Source of the DNA: CBDCZY01 sp965224745
GTDB lineage: Bacteria > Pseudomonadota > Gammaproteobacteria > Methylococcales > Methylomonadaceae
NCBI GenBank assembly: GCA_965224745.1
Contig: CBDCZY010000002.1
Span: forward strand, 372,001-436,000
DNA length: 64,000 nucleotides
Direction: 5' to 3'
Below the pieces are notes generated by a model. It did no database searches. It saw only the letters and a program-made list of their open reading frames with translations, and had not been told where the DNA came from. Below, in pieces: positions 9,263 to 17,908 of the stretch. Within the stretch, counting starts at the first letter, position 1, and each line of letters starts with the position of its first letter. The position numbers and the translations under genes are program-made.

Positions 9263-10754
9263 ACAGAGTTTTTGCGAATCCAATAAAGATTTTATTCAGC
9301 AGTTGCAACAGTTAGAACCATTTGACGTGATTATTAATTATTCTGCCGAGAGTAGCGAAACCACGTTACCCTTTGCTAAAACGTTTGCAAAAATTGTCTC
9401 TCCTGTTATTCCAGATATACATACGCTTAAAAATATTCAATGGATATGCTTAAACATCAATACTTTAATTACTAAGCAAGCCCCTCTTTATTCGCAATTA
9501 TTACAACAAACACTCAACGCGCTCGTAAAAGGTCGTTTGAGAGCCTCGCCATTACCGTTATTACATAGTGAGCAAGTCGCAGAGGCTTTCGCACAATGTC
9601 AAATGCAACCTTTAGCATTAACTATAGGCGCGACCGAAAGATTAAAAGCCCAAACGTTTAAAGAGGTTGAAACGCAGGATTTTTCTAATGGCAGTTATTT
9701 AATCACAGGCGGCTTTGGCGGTTTTGGTCTGAAATTGGCTGAATGGTTGGCGAAAAATGGCGCGAAACATCTGGTTTTAGTCGGGAGGCGTGGTGCGGTC
9801 AGTGATGACGCCAAACAATCTTTGGCTTTATTAAAAATTGCTGGAGTTGATGTTTTAGAAGCCAAAGTAGATATTAGCGACGAGACTCAAGTCGAATCAC
9901 TTATCCAACAAATTCAACAAGATTTTGCCGCGCTAAAAGGTGTTTTTCATACCGCTGCCGTGCTAGATGATGCAATGTTAAATGATTTAACTTTAGAGCG
10001 TTTATCTTATGTAATGCAGCCAAAAGCGATGGGAGCGTGGTATTTACATAAACATACTGAAGAACTAAATCTAGCGCATTTTGTTTTATTTTCATCCATC
10101 TCTTCATTAGTCGGCAAGCCAGGTCAAAGTAATTATGTTGCCGCAAATGCCTTTCTTGACCAATTGGCTTACTATCGTCGAGCTAAAGGACTGCCGGCAA
10201 TAAGCCTTAATTGGGGGGTTCTTGCAGAAGTAGGCATGGCAGCACAACAAGGCGTAGAAGACAGGTTGAAACGTATGGGAATAGGCAGCTTTACCGCCGA
10301 TGAAGCGATGCAAATGCTGGAGATTGCGTTAAATGCCAAACAAGCGCAATTAGGCCTAATGAATATTGATTGGCGGGCGGTATGGAATACCAATTCCAAT
10401 AGCGTAGTTGCCTTGCGTTACGAACATTTATTAGACCCCGAATGGCTGACGACAGAAAGCCCGTTACAAAAACTATTCGATGAACTAAAAACCCGTGATG
10501 CCGAACAACGCCAAACTTATATGACTGAATTATTACGCACTTGGGTGGCAAGAATTATGCGTCTGCCAAAAGACAGTCTGGATACCGATGTGCCACTTAA
10601 TACTTTTGGATTGGATTCATTAATGGCGGTTGAAATACAGGGGGTTATAGAAAGCGAAAGCGGCGTGAGTCTGTCGGTATTACAAGTTATGCAAGATAAC
10701 AGCACCCAACAACTCGCCGATAAGGTTTTAACGCAAATCGAAGCACAATTTTAA
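9207..10754 (+). CDS. Type I polyketide synthase, C-terminal part: ER remnant-KR-ACP
   Basis: The authentic PKS sequence in this frame begins at the A8 run (9228-9235). Seven A residues would join it in frame to the previous segment (LPQKKQALKQMG), so the nominal start is an artefact. The ketoreductase has GGFGGFG at 168-174, an LDD motif at 253-255 (marker of B-type KRs), and catalytic Ser297 and Tyr310 (QSNYVAAN). The ACP is near 440-515, with phosphopantetheine Ser471 in FGLDSL. There is no thioesterase or reductase domain, so product release needs another protein. No phosphopantetheinyl transferase is present in the window. Confidence 0.9.
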   Translation: MSVIVCHKKKQALKQMGIKQSFCESNKDFIQQLQQLEPFDVIINYSAESSETTLPFAKTFAKIVSPVIPDIHTLKNIQWICLNINTLITKQAPLYSQLLQQTLNALVKGRLRASPLPLLHSEQVAEAFAQCQMQPLALTIGATERLKAQTFKEVETQDFSNGSYLITGGFGGFGLKLAEWLAKNGAKHLVLVGRRGAVSDDAKQSLALLKIAGVDVLEAKVDISDETQVESLIQQIQQDFAALKGVFHTAAVLDDAMLNDLTLERLSYVMQPKAMGAWYLHKHTEELNLAHFVLFSSISSLVGKPGQSNYVAANAFLDQLAYYRRAKGLPAISLNWGVLAEVGMAAQQGVEDRLKRMGIGSFTADEAMQMLEIALNAKQAQLGLMNIDWRAVWNTNSNSVVALRYEHLLDPEWLTTESPLQKLFDELKTRDAEQRQTYMTELLRTWVARIMRLPKDSLDTDVPLNTFGLDSLMAVEIQGVIESESGVSLSVLQVMQDNSTQQLADKVLTQIEAQF

Positions 10755-10764
10755 GAGGTAAGTA

Positions 10765-11439
10765 ATGAAAAAAATCATGGTCGTTTTTTTATCGTTGGCG
10801 ATTGCACAGTTGGTACAGGCTGAAATCCCATTAATCAAGCTTTACGGCTTACGCGAGGAAACTGCTTTGAAACAATTAATTAATGCAGAACAGTCAACCG
10901 CCAAAACCCCAGTACAACAAAAGCGCTTAGGCATTGCTTGGCATAACTTGGCGGTATTGGAGGAGTCGGGAGCAGCGGAAAAAGCATTTAATATTTTAAA
11001 ACCTTTACGCAAAGAATTACCCAAAGATTATGAAGTATTGGCGTATTTAGGCAGTAGTCAAACCATGATTGCTAGAGATTCGTGGAATCCTGTCACTAAA
11101 ATATCGTATGCGAATAAAGGCATTACTTTATTAGATAAAGCGGTGAGTAAAGATAAGGATAATGTTGTAATTCGTGTGATTAGGATGAATAACTCGCTTG
11201 CTTTACCCGGTTTTTTAGGGCGCAGCGAAAAAGTAAAACCTGATTTAGAGTATTCGCTTAAATTATTTAATACAACAGAGGTTCCAGCAGAAACTAGTAG
11301 CGAAGTGTATTTAAAAATGGGGCAACTCTTATTAGAGCAAGGTGAAAAAGAACAAGCTCAAGCTTATTTTAAAAAAGCGATAGAGATTGCTCCAAACAGC
11401 GTATGGGCTCAACAGGCACGGGATGCAATGAATGGTTGA
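10765..11439 (+). CDS. Secreted TPR-containing protein of the PKS cluster
   Basis: 224 residues with a signal peptide (MKKIMVVFLSLAIAQLVQA) and helical repeats. The last repeat (SSEVYLKMGQLLLEQGEKEQ and following) is a good tetratricopeptide unit. It begins 10 bases after the PKS stop with a clear AAGAGGTAAGT-type ribosome site, and its 3' end overlaps the ABC ATPase start by 8 bases, so it is translationally linked to both. It is likely periplasmic and may be an assembly or adaptor factor for the exporter. No catalytic motif is visible. Confidence 0.8.
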   Translation: MKKIMVVFLSLAIAQLVQAEIPLIKLYGLREETALKQLINAEQSTAKTPVQQKRLGIAWHNLAVLEESGAAEKAFNILKPLRKELPKDYEVLAYLGSSQTMIARDSWNPVTKISYANKGITLLDKAVSKDKDNVVIRVIRMNNSLALPGFLGRSEKVKPDLEYSLKLFNTTEVPAETSSEVYLKMGQLLLEQGEKEQAQAYFKKAIEIAPNSVWAQQARDAMNG

Positions 11440-12097
11440 AGTTGAACACGTGGTCAAACATTATTCTTTAGGGAGAAGAAAAGTTAAAGCATTGAATGGT
11501 GTTAGTCTACATATTGCCAAAGGTGAATTTAGTGCGATTGTGGGGGCTTCTGGTAGTGGTAAATCAACTTTGCTGCATTTAATTGGCTGTCTCGACACAC
11601 CCACAGAAGGGCGGGTTAAAATTCTCGATCAATACACTGATACCCTCTCTGACCGTCAGCAATCGGTATTACGCAATCAATTTTTAGGGTTTATTTTTCA
11701 ATCCTTTAATTTAATTCCTGTTTTAACAACCTTCGAAAATATCGAATATCCATTATTGCTGCAAAATATCCAACACAAACAACGCAAGCAGCGTGTGAAT
11801 GCTTTATTAGAAGAAGTTGGTTTGCAAGAACACGCTAAACATAGACCGGATTATTTATCGGGCGGTCAAAGACAACGGGTTGCCATTGCGAGAGCATTAG
11901 TCACGCGTCCGCAAATGGTATTAGCGGATGAGCCGACGGCAAATCTGGATTCTGTTACGGGGACAGAAATTCTAGACTTAATGAAAAACATCAGTGATAA
12001 ATACAACACCAGTTTTGTGTTCTCAACCCACGACCCGAAAATCAGCCATTACACCAGAACTATTTATACTTTAAAAGATGGGATATTAATCTCATGA
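11432..12097 (+). CDS. ABC transporter ATP-binding protein, LolD/MacB type
   Basis: 221 residues. Walker A is GASGSGKST, the signature is LSGGQRQRVAIARAL, Walker B is VLADEPTANLD, and the His switch is in STHDP. Size and motifs fit the MacB/LolD/FtsE class, which drives mechanotransmission or extraction of substrates from the inner membrane instead of classic channel export. The start overlaps the TPR gene and the stop overlaps the permease gene (ATGA). It is the motor of a transporter embedded in the PKS operon. The substrate is inferred only from context. Confidence 0.95.
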   Translation: MVEVEHVVKHYSLGRRKVKALNGVSLHIAKGEFSAIVGASGSGKSTLLHLIGCLDTPTEGRVKILDQYTDTLSDRQQSVLRNQFLGFIFQSFNLIPVLTTFENIEYPLLLQNIQHKQRKQRVNALLEEVGLQEHAKHRPDYLSGGQRQRVAIARALVTRPQMVLADEPTANLDSVTGTEILDLMKNISDKYNTSFVFSTHDPKISHYTRTIYTLKDGILIS

Positions 12098-13317
12098 GAA
12101 CGTTAAGCCTTGCTTTTCGTAATATCTTGCGGAATAAACGGCGCACATTTTTAACTTTGTCAGCGATTATTTCAGGCGTATGCAGCATTATTATTTTCGG
12201 CGGCTTTATCGAGTTTACTTATGAGGGTTTAAGAGAATCGACCATACGCACCCAATTAGGTCACATCCAGATTTACAAACAAGGCTATATTGAGCATGGG
12301 GTTGCTAATCCAGCAAAGTATTTAATTAAAGACCCCGAAAAGATAGAAAAAGCGGTAGAACAATTCTCCGAAATTCTCGCCATAACTCAGCGTTTAACAC
12401 TATCGGGACTTATCAGCAGTGGTAATAAAACCCTAACCGCTAAAGTCACAGGTATTATTCCAGAAAGAGAAGAAGAATTTTCCGCGTTTGAAACCCTGAT
12501 AGATGGACAACAATTAGATGAAGACACACCAAATGGTGGAGTTATAGGTATGGAACTAGCCAAAGCTTTGAATGCCAAAGTAGGTGATTATTTAATGATT
12601 ATGACTAATACCTTAGATGGGTCGATTAATGCGGTTGAGTTTCAATTAGTCGGCATTGCTCAGACTGGTTCACAAGATTTTGACAGCGTTTTTGTAAAAT
12701 TGCCGCTAAAAACAGTACAGCAAGCGTTGGAAACCACAGCGGTTGAAAAAATTATCCTGCTATTAGAAGACAGTCAACAATTAGACCGTGTGATCGCAAA
12801 ACTGCCTGTTGCATTACAACAAACAGGATTAAAGCTTGAATACCGTCGTTGGGATGAAATGGCAGACTTTTATCATAAAGTCGTGGCAATGTATCACGGT
12901 TTATTTAATGTGATTCAGGTGATTATAGCTGTCATTGTGTTATTTAGCATTGTAAATACCATGACTATGGCAGTCTTTGAGCGCACCCGTGAAATCGGCA
13001 CGTTACGCGCCATAGGTACACGACGTTTGGAAATCATGCAGTTATTTATCAGCGAAGGCTTTTTACTGGGTGTAACGGGCGGTTTTTTAGGCGTAATTTT
13101 TGGTATTGGCATCGCAATTGGGATTAATTTTTCTGGAGGCATTGATATTCCGCCGCCGCCTGGGATGTCGCGTGGTTATGTCTCGCTGATTTTAATCGTG
13201 CCTTCAGTATTACTTTACGCATTTTTTTTGACGGTATTAGTCGCAGTATGCGCAAGCATTCTGCCCGCCTGGAAAGCCAGTCGAGTCAACGTCGTTGAAG
13301 CATTAACTTATATTTAA
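12094..13317 (+). CDS. ABC transporter permease, LolC/E-MacB (FtsX-like) type
   Basis: 407 residues with the MacB-fold topology: one N-terminal membrane helix (about 20-42), a large periplasmic domain, then three C-terminal helices. The conserved cytoplasmic loop FERTREIGTLRAIGTRR, typical of FtsX-like permeases, follows the second helix. ATGA overlap couples it to the ATPase. Together they resemble LolCDE, which extracts lipoproteins for transfer to LolA. A LolA-like protein is encoded 545 bases downstream. Confidence 0.94.
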   Translation: MRTLSLAFRNILRNKRRTFLTLSAIISGVCSIIIFGGFIEFTYEGLRESTIRTQLGHIQIYKQGYIEHGVANPAKYLIKDPEKIEKAVEQFSEILAITQRLTLSGLISSGNKTLTAKVTGIIPEREEEFSAFETLIDGQQLDEDTPNGGVIGMELAKALNAKVGDYLMIMTNTLDGSINAVEFQLVGIAQTGSQDFDSVFVKLPLKTVQQALETTAVEKIILLLEDSQQLDRVIAKLPVALQQTGLKLEYRRWDEMADFYHKVVAMYHGLFNVIQVIIAVIVLFSIVNTMTMAVFERTREIGTLRAIGTRRLEIMQLFISEGFLLGVTGGFLGVIFGIGIAIGINFSGGIDIPPPPGMSRGYVSLILIVPSVLLYAFFLTVLVAVCASILPAWKASRVNVVEALTYI

Positions 13318-13326
13318 GAGCACGTT

Positions 13327-13848
13327 ATGAAACAAAAAATTTATTTTGGACGATATACCGCAATAACCGACAAACCCTTTGTCGTGTTTCTGGTTGGAAT
13401 GCGGATTAACAGACTCTGGGCCATACACCAGTGGCTTCCTGTTTTTTGGGCAATGAAACGTATGGTTGTGGAGCTACACAAAAAACCGGATAAAGGTATG
13501 TTAAGTGCAAAAACCCGCTTATCTTGGCGTGAAATCATGGTGCAAAGTTACTGGTCGTCTTATGATGATTTAGAACAATATGCGCGTGTAACGGGCAATA
13601 CGCATTTACCCGCATGGAAAGATTTTAATCAAAAAATCGGCGCAAACAGTAGTGTCGGCATCTGGCATGAAACCTACTTAATTGAGCCAACACAATATGA
13701 ATGTGTCTATGTCAATATGCCTGTTTCAGGGTTGGCAAAATCGAAAATAACCGATTTTGTCAGAGCCTCTGGCAATAAAGAAACCTCACGTTCGCGTTTG
13801 GGCGGACATAGTGAGCCTGCGGTAAAATCAGTGGATACCCCTGGATAA
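13327..13848 (+). CDS. DUF4188 family protein
   Basis: 173 residues matching the DUF4188 pattern: GRYTAITDKPFVVFLVGMRI near the start, a conserved SWREIMVQSYW segment, and an H/E/Y-rich core (IWHETY). Relatives are described as heme-dependent or monooxygenase-like from similarity to aldoxime dehydratases, but no activity is established for this branch. It starts 9 bases after the permease stop, so it is in the operon. In this context it could modify the polyketide after synthesis; this is a guess from position. Confidence 0.8.
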   Translation: MKQKIYFGRYTAITDKPFVVFLVGMRINRLWAIHQWLPVFWAMKRMVVELHKKPDKGMLSAKTRLSWREIMVQSYWSSYDDLEQYARVTGNTHLPAWKDFNQKIGANSSVGIWHETYLIEPTQYECVYVNMPVSGLAKSKITDFVRASGNKETSRSRLGGHSEPAVKSVDTPG

Positions 13849-13861
13849 ATCTTTAAGAAAA

Positions 13862-14605
13862 ATGAAAGCAATCAAACTAAACCTGCTGTTTTTAATTTAT
13901 TTAAATTGCAGCCAAACGTTACTGGCTGAAAACTTAACTGCAGAACAAGTGTTGCAAGCGGTCGATAACATTCGCGCCCCGAGCGACAATTTCAGCTTTG
14001 CACTGGATGTAGAGCAAAAAGATAGTGACGATACCCGTAAATTCAGCTTTCAGGTCAAGGTTAAAGACCAGCAAAAAAGTCTGGTCAGCTACACCAAACC
14101 TTTATCATCTAAAGGTAAGCGCATCTTAATGGTCGGTGAAAACTTGTGGATTTATATTCCCAATACCCGTATGCCGATTCGCATCTCTGCACAGCAAAAA
14201 GTCTCCGCAGGTGTTGCCAATGCTGATGTTGCAAGGGTGGTTTTCAGTCTTGATTATAACGCCGACAAACTCACAAAAGAAAGCGTTGATAATCAACAGC
14301 AATATCATCTTTCACTCACCGCAAAAACTAAAGCCGCCGCTTATCAACGCATTGAATTATGGACGGCAACCAATGATTTACGCCCGTTAAAAGCTGACTT
14401 TTATACCCGAACAGGGCGTAAATTAAAAACCATTTTTTATAAAAAGTATCAGCAAGTGCTGGGCAAACAACGCCCAATGTTATTGGAACTCTTTGACGGG
14501 ATGAATACCGAACAAAAAGTATTCATGCATTACCGTGATATGCGGCTAGCCGACACTCCAGACATGTATTTTCAAAAAAGCTATTTACCGCGATTGCAGC
14601 TTTGA
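13862..14605 (+). CDS. LolA-like periplasmic lipoprotein/lipid carrier
   Basis: 247 residues with a signal peptide (about 1-22, ending LNCSQTLLAENLT). The mature domain has the features of the outer-membrane lipoprotein-sorting family: a QVKVKDQQKSLVSYTKP block, then KGKRILMVGENLWIYIPNTR. These proteins fold as an open beta barrel that shields acyl chains in the periplasm. It follows DUF4188 by 13 bases, and its stop overlaps the start of the outer-membrane protein. With the LolCDE-like transporter this suggests a trans-periplasmic route for a lipid-like product. Confidence 0.85.
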   Translation: MKAIKLNLLFLIYLNCSQTLLAENLTAEQVLQAVDNIRAPSDNFSFALDVEQKDSDDTRKFSFQVKVKDQQKSLVSYTKPLSSKGKRILMVGENLWIYIPNTRMPIRISAQQKVSAGVANADVARVVFSLDYNADKLTKESVDNQQQYHLSLTAKTKAAAYQRIELWTATNDLRPLKADFYTRTGRKLKTIFYKKYQQVLGKQRPMLLELFDGMNTEQKVFMHYRDMRLADTPDMYFQKSYLPRLQL

Positions 14606-15873
14606 TTAGAAAGTATCGAGGTGAAAAAAACTATTTTTTCACCTCTAAGTCTTGCTCTAAATTTTTAAAAACAAGTCTATTCCTATTTAGCCTATCAACA
14701 CCCGCATCCGCTTTAGAACTCGATTGGCTACAATCAGGCGAAATCAACTTTCGTCCCGCTTATCAAATTAACAACCAACCCATTACCGACCCACAAGGCA
14801 AATTACTCCGCTACAGCGATTTTCATGGTCGTTTTTACGGATTATTCAAACTGCAAAAAAACATCGATGATTTGAGACTATTCTCACAACTACGCCCAAA
14901 TCTAAATTATGATGATCATGATACCCAACTTACTATCGGTGTAGATGAGCTCTATGCCGATTATGCGATTACGCCCGCCATTTTTGCAGGGCTTGGCAAA
15001 CGCAATATTTTTACAGGCGTTGGCTTAGGTTTAAACCCTACCGATTATTTCGGACAAGATAAAAACATTGATAACAGCCTTAACGAAGAAGCTCGCCGTG
15101 ATCAGCGTAAAGGTGACTATATGGTCAGTCTGGACTGGTATTTAGAAAATGCCAGTTGGTCTTTGTATTACGCGCCGCGCATTGACGAAATTCAATCATC
15201 ACAAACTCGCTTATTACTGCGCTACAATCAATTATTTGAACAATGGAACACCGATTTTAGTGGCTATTTATTCCTCGGCAAACGCCCTGGAGTTGGGATG
15301 AATCTATCCAAAACCGTGAATGATAACTGGGTGATGTATTCAGAGCTTTCACTTAGAAAAGGGCGTGACCGCGCGATTAATAACGTAACTTTTCACAATG
15401 ATGATGAAATGTTTGTTGATGCCTTAGTAGGCTCAAACTACACTTTTGACAATGGAGTAAGCTTTTATCTGGAATACTGGCATCAAGGCGCTGGCTATAG
15501 CCGCCAGGAATGGCGCGATGTACTTACTCAAACAGTAAACAGCAGCCAGCAACTAAATACCATCAATCATGCAAGTGGCTTAAACCAGTTAATTACTATT
15601 AATCAGGGGCTAACGCCGCGTTACCTGCGACAAAACTATTTATTCAGCCGTTTCAGTTACGGTTTTAACTCGCTAAATTTGGAATTATCACTCGTACATA
15701 TACTAAACATTGATGACAGCAGCCAGTTTATCCGCGCTTTGGCAGAAAAAGAATTTGCAGGTCGATACCACATCGGCTTTCAAGTTGAACAAATGTTAGG
15801 CAGCAAAGATGATGAATTTGGCATTCGCCCATGGTCAACCAATATGACTTTGAATTTTAGAATCTTGTTTTAA
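14602..15873 (+). CDS. Outer-membrane beta-barrel-like protein of the PKS/export cluster
   Basis: 423 residues from a TTG that overlaps the stop of the LolA-like gene (TTGA). A signal peptide ends near PASALELDW. The rest alternates aromatic and polar residues as in beta barrels (YSDFHGRFYGLFKL, RLLLRYNQLF, SFYLEYWHQG) and ends in FRILF, a typical terminal aromatic signature for outer-membrane insertion. I do not recognise a specific family. It is last in the operon and plausibly receives or anchors the exported product. Confidence 0.75.
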   Translation: MIRKYRGEKNYFFTSKSCSKFLKTSLFLFSLSTPASALELDWLQSGEINFRPAYQINNQPITDPQGKLLRYSDFHGRFYGLFKLQKNIDDLRLFSQLRPNLNYDDHDTQLTIGVDELYADYAITPAIFAGLGKRNIFTGVGLGLNPTDYFGQDKNIDNSLNEEARRDQRKGDYMVSLDWYLENASWSLYYAPRIDEIQSSQTRLLLRYNQLFEQWNTDFSGYLFLGKRPGVGMNLSKTVNDNWVMYSELSLRKGRDRAINNVTFHNDDEMFVDALVGSNYTFDNGVSFYLEYWHQGAGYSRQEWRDVLTQTVNSSQQLNTINHASGLNQLITINQGLTPRYLRQNYLFSRFSYGFNSLNLELSLVHILNIDDSSQFIRALAEKEFAGRYHIGFQVEQMLGSKDDEFGIRPWSTNMTLNFRILF

Positions 15874-16162
15874 TCATAAAAACCCGAGATTCTAAGAGTT
15901 TTAAGTAATAAAAATCCACTTAAAATGCCCATCATGAATAGAACAACTTATCTTTCAGCTTCCCTTTACTCTTGAGCATATATTTTTATTCATCTTAACT
16001 CCATATCAAGGTCTAATGTTTTGATATCTTGTAAATTCCTAAATCTGAACTAGCTTTAAAGTGAATAAAACCAGTCTCTAACAAGAGATTGAAGCATTCA
16101 ATGGTCTAGGGAAGATGTAACGACACTTCCAGAAAAGTCGTTAAAAGGCATTTAAACAAAGT

Positions 16163-17908
16163 ATGAATTATCAGCTCATTCAGGTGATTGCCATGGTGGT
16201 GATTATCTCGGCCTGTGCGCCGAAGCCGCCAAAGGTTTCAGACGCTCATATCCGCGAACCTGTGAAACCATCAGGTCAAATCCCGGATCTTGCTGAGCCC
16301 TCCTATTTACCACCGAAACCAACTTATCAACCAAGCGAAGAAGTTTATACCATTGTGGTAAAGGAGGTTCCACTCAATGAGTTACTATTCGCCTTGGCTC
16401 GAGATGCCGATGTCAACATTGATATTGCACCTGGTATTACCGGCAAAATTACGCTGAATGCAATAGATCAAACCCTGTCACAAATTTTGGCCCGCATCAG
16501 TACTCAAGCGCCAATACGCTACCACATAGAAAACAAAATTGTTACGATTGAGCAGGACAATCCTTACTACGTCCATTACAAAATCGATTACGCCCACCTG
16601 GATCGAGACAACAATTCTAATATTTCTATCTCAACCCAAATTGAAACGACTGGCAGAGGAGCCAGTACCGGTGGCTCTGGAACCGGTTCCAGTTCGAGCT
16701 CTTCAAGCTCAGGCGGGGTCGGTAATAATTCTTCCACTATCATAGATACCCACGCTCAAAATAAATTTTGGAAGACCTTGGTTCAGAACATCACAGCCAT
16801 ATTGCGCGGGGGTGATAGTACACAATCAGTGCAAGGTCAACAGCAAAATCAAACGTCTGAAACAACGTCCAGTAACGATGAGCAGCAGAACAAATCGCTA
16901 ACGGAGCTGGAAGAACAAAAAAAACAAGAAAAATTACAAAAAGATATTCGCATTATTGCTAACCCGGAAAGTGGCACTATTTCTATCAAAGCCACTCAGA
17001 AGCAGCAACACCAAGTACAAAAGTTTATCGACACCGTGATGGAAGGCGCTTTACGGCAAGTACTCATTGAAGCAACGATCGTAGAAGTAAAGCTTAATGA
17101 CGATTATCAAGGTGGGGTCGATTGGCAATGGGTGTTAAAAAACGGGCTGGAAACGCTACAACTCAGCCAAGGCATGATTGGCAGTAACCTCGCAACAGCA
17201 CCTGCCTTTGCATTGGGCTTTAATAAATCGACCGACAACTATGATTTAAGCTCCACAGTGAAGCTGCTCAGCGAATTTGGCGACGCGAAAGTACTTTCAA
17301 GTCCCAAACTAATGGTTTTGAATAATCAAACCGCCATGCTGAAAGTAGTCGATAACCGCGTCTATTTTACAATTGATGTACAACTCGACGTACCCTTAAA
17401 TGGCCCTGTCATTCGCACCTTTACCTCCCGCGTTCATTCGGTCCCCATCGGTTTAGTAATGAGTGTGACGCCACAAATTTCGGACAGCTCTGAGGTAATT
17501 CTAAACGTCAGGCCAACAATCTCCAGAATTTTAAAGTTCGTCGAAGACCCCAACCCGGCCTTACGCGATAACAACGGTGATGGTACGGTCAAAAATTTAA
17601 TCCCGGAAATATCGGTACGAGAAATGGAGTCAATTCTGAAAGTCAATGACGGCAACATTGCCATCATTGGTGGCTTGATGACCGATAACCAGAAAAACGC
17701 CACATCCGGTTTACCGATCTTGTCAAAAATACCTGGCATCGGTGACTTATTTAGTTATAAAAATAACGCCAACAGCAAATCCGAACTAGTCATATTTATC
17801 CGACCCATCGTGATGAAAAATGCCAGTTTGCAGGGTGATTTAAAAGACTATCGTAAATTTTTACCACACCAATTGCCTAAGCCTGAAACAGGAATTTTTC
17901 AACCATGA
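16163..17908 (+). CDS. mshL: MSHA-type pilus secretin (MshL-like outer-membrane pore)
   Basis: 581 residues with a lipoprotein-type signal (IISACAPKPP, lipobox Cys18). A STN/N0-like domain (VPLNELLFALARDADVNIDI) is followed by a low-complexity Ser/Gly linker at about 167-190, then the secretin core with the VxVPLNGPVI gate region and the C-terminal motif GLMTDNQKNATSGLPILSKI. It forms the outer-membrane channel for a type IV pilus-like fibre. It opens the pilus operon and its stop overlaps the next start (ATGA). MshL is favoured over PilQ or GspD by gene order with the MshE/MshG-type genes. Confidence 0.9.
   Translation: MNYQLIQVIAMVVIISACAPKPPKVSDAHIREPVKPSGQIPDLAEPSYLPPKPTYQPSEEVYTIVVKEVPLNELLFALARDADVNIDIAPGITGKITLNAIDQTLSQILARISTQAPIRYHIENKIVTIEQDNPYYVHYKIDYAHLDRDNNSNISISTQIETTGRGASTGGSGTGSSSSSSSSGGVGNNSSTIIDTHAQNKFWKTLVQNITAILRGGDSTQSVQGQQQNQTSETTSSNDEQQNKSLTELEEQKKQEKLQKDIRIIANPESGTISIKATQKQQHQVQKFIDTVMEGALRQVLIEATIVEVKLNDDYQGGVDWQWVLKNGLETLQLSQGMIGSNLATAPAFALGFNKSTDNYDLSSTVKLLSEFGDAKVLSSPKLMVLNNQTAMLKVVDNRVYFTIDVQLDVPLNGPVIRTFTSRVHSVPIGLVMSVTPQISDSSEVILNVRPTISRILKFVEDPNPALRDNNGDGTVKNLIPEISVREMESILKVNDGNIAIIGGLMTDNQKNATSGLPILSKIPGIGDLFSYKNNANSKSELVIFIRPIVMKNASLQGDLKDYRKFLPHQLPKPETGIFQP

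Noticed and set aside
16660..16740. Ser/Gly-rich repeat region in the secretin gene
   Set aside because: Low-complexity linker common in secretins; not a DNA repeat of separate interest.
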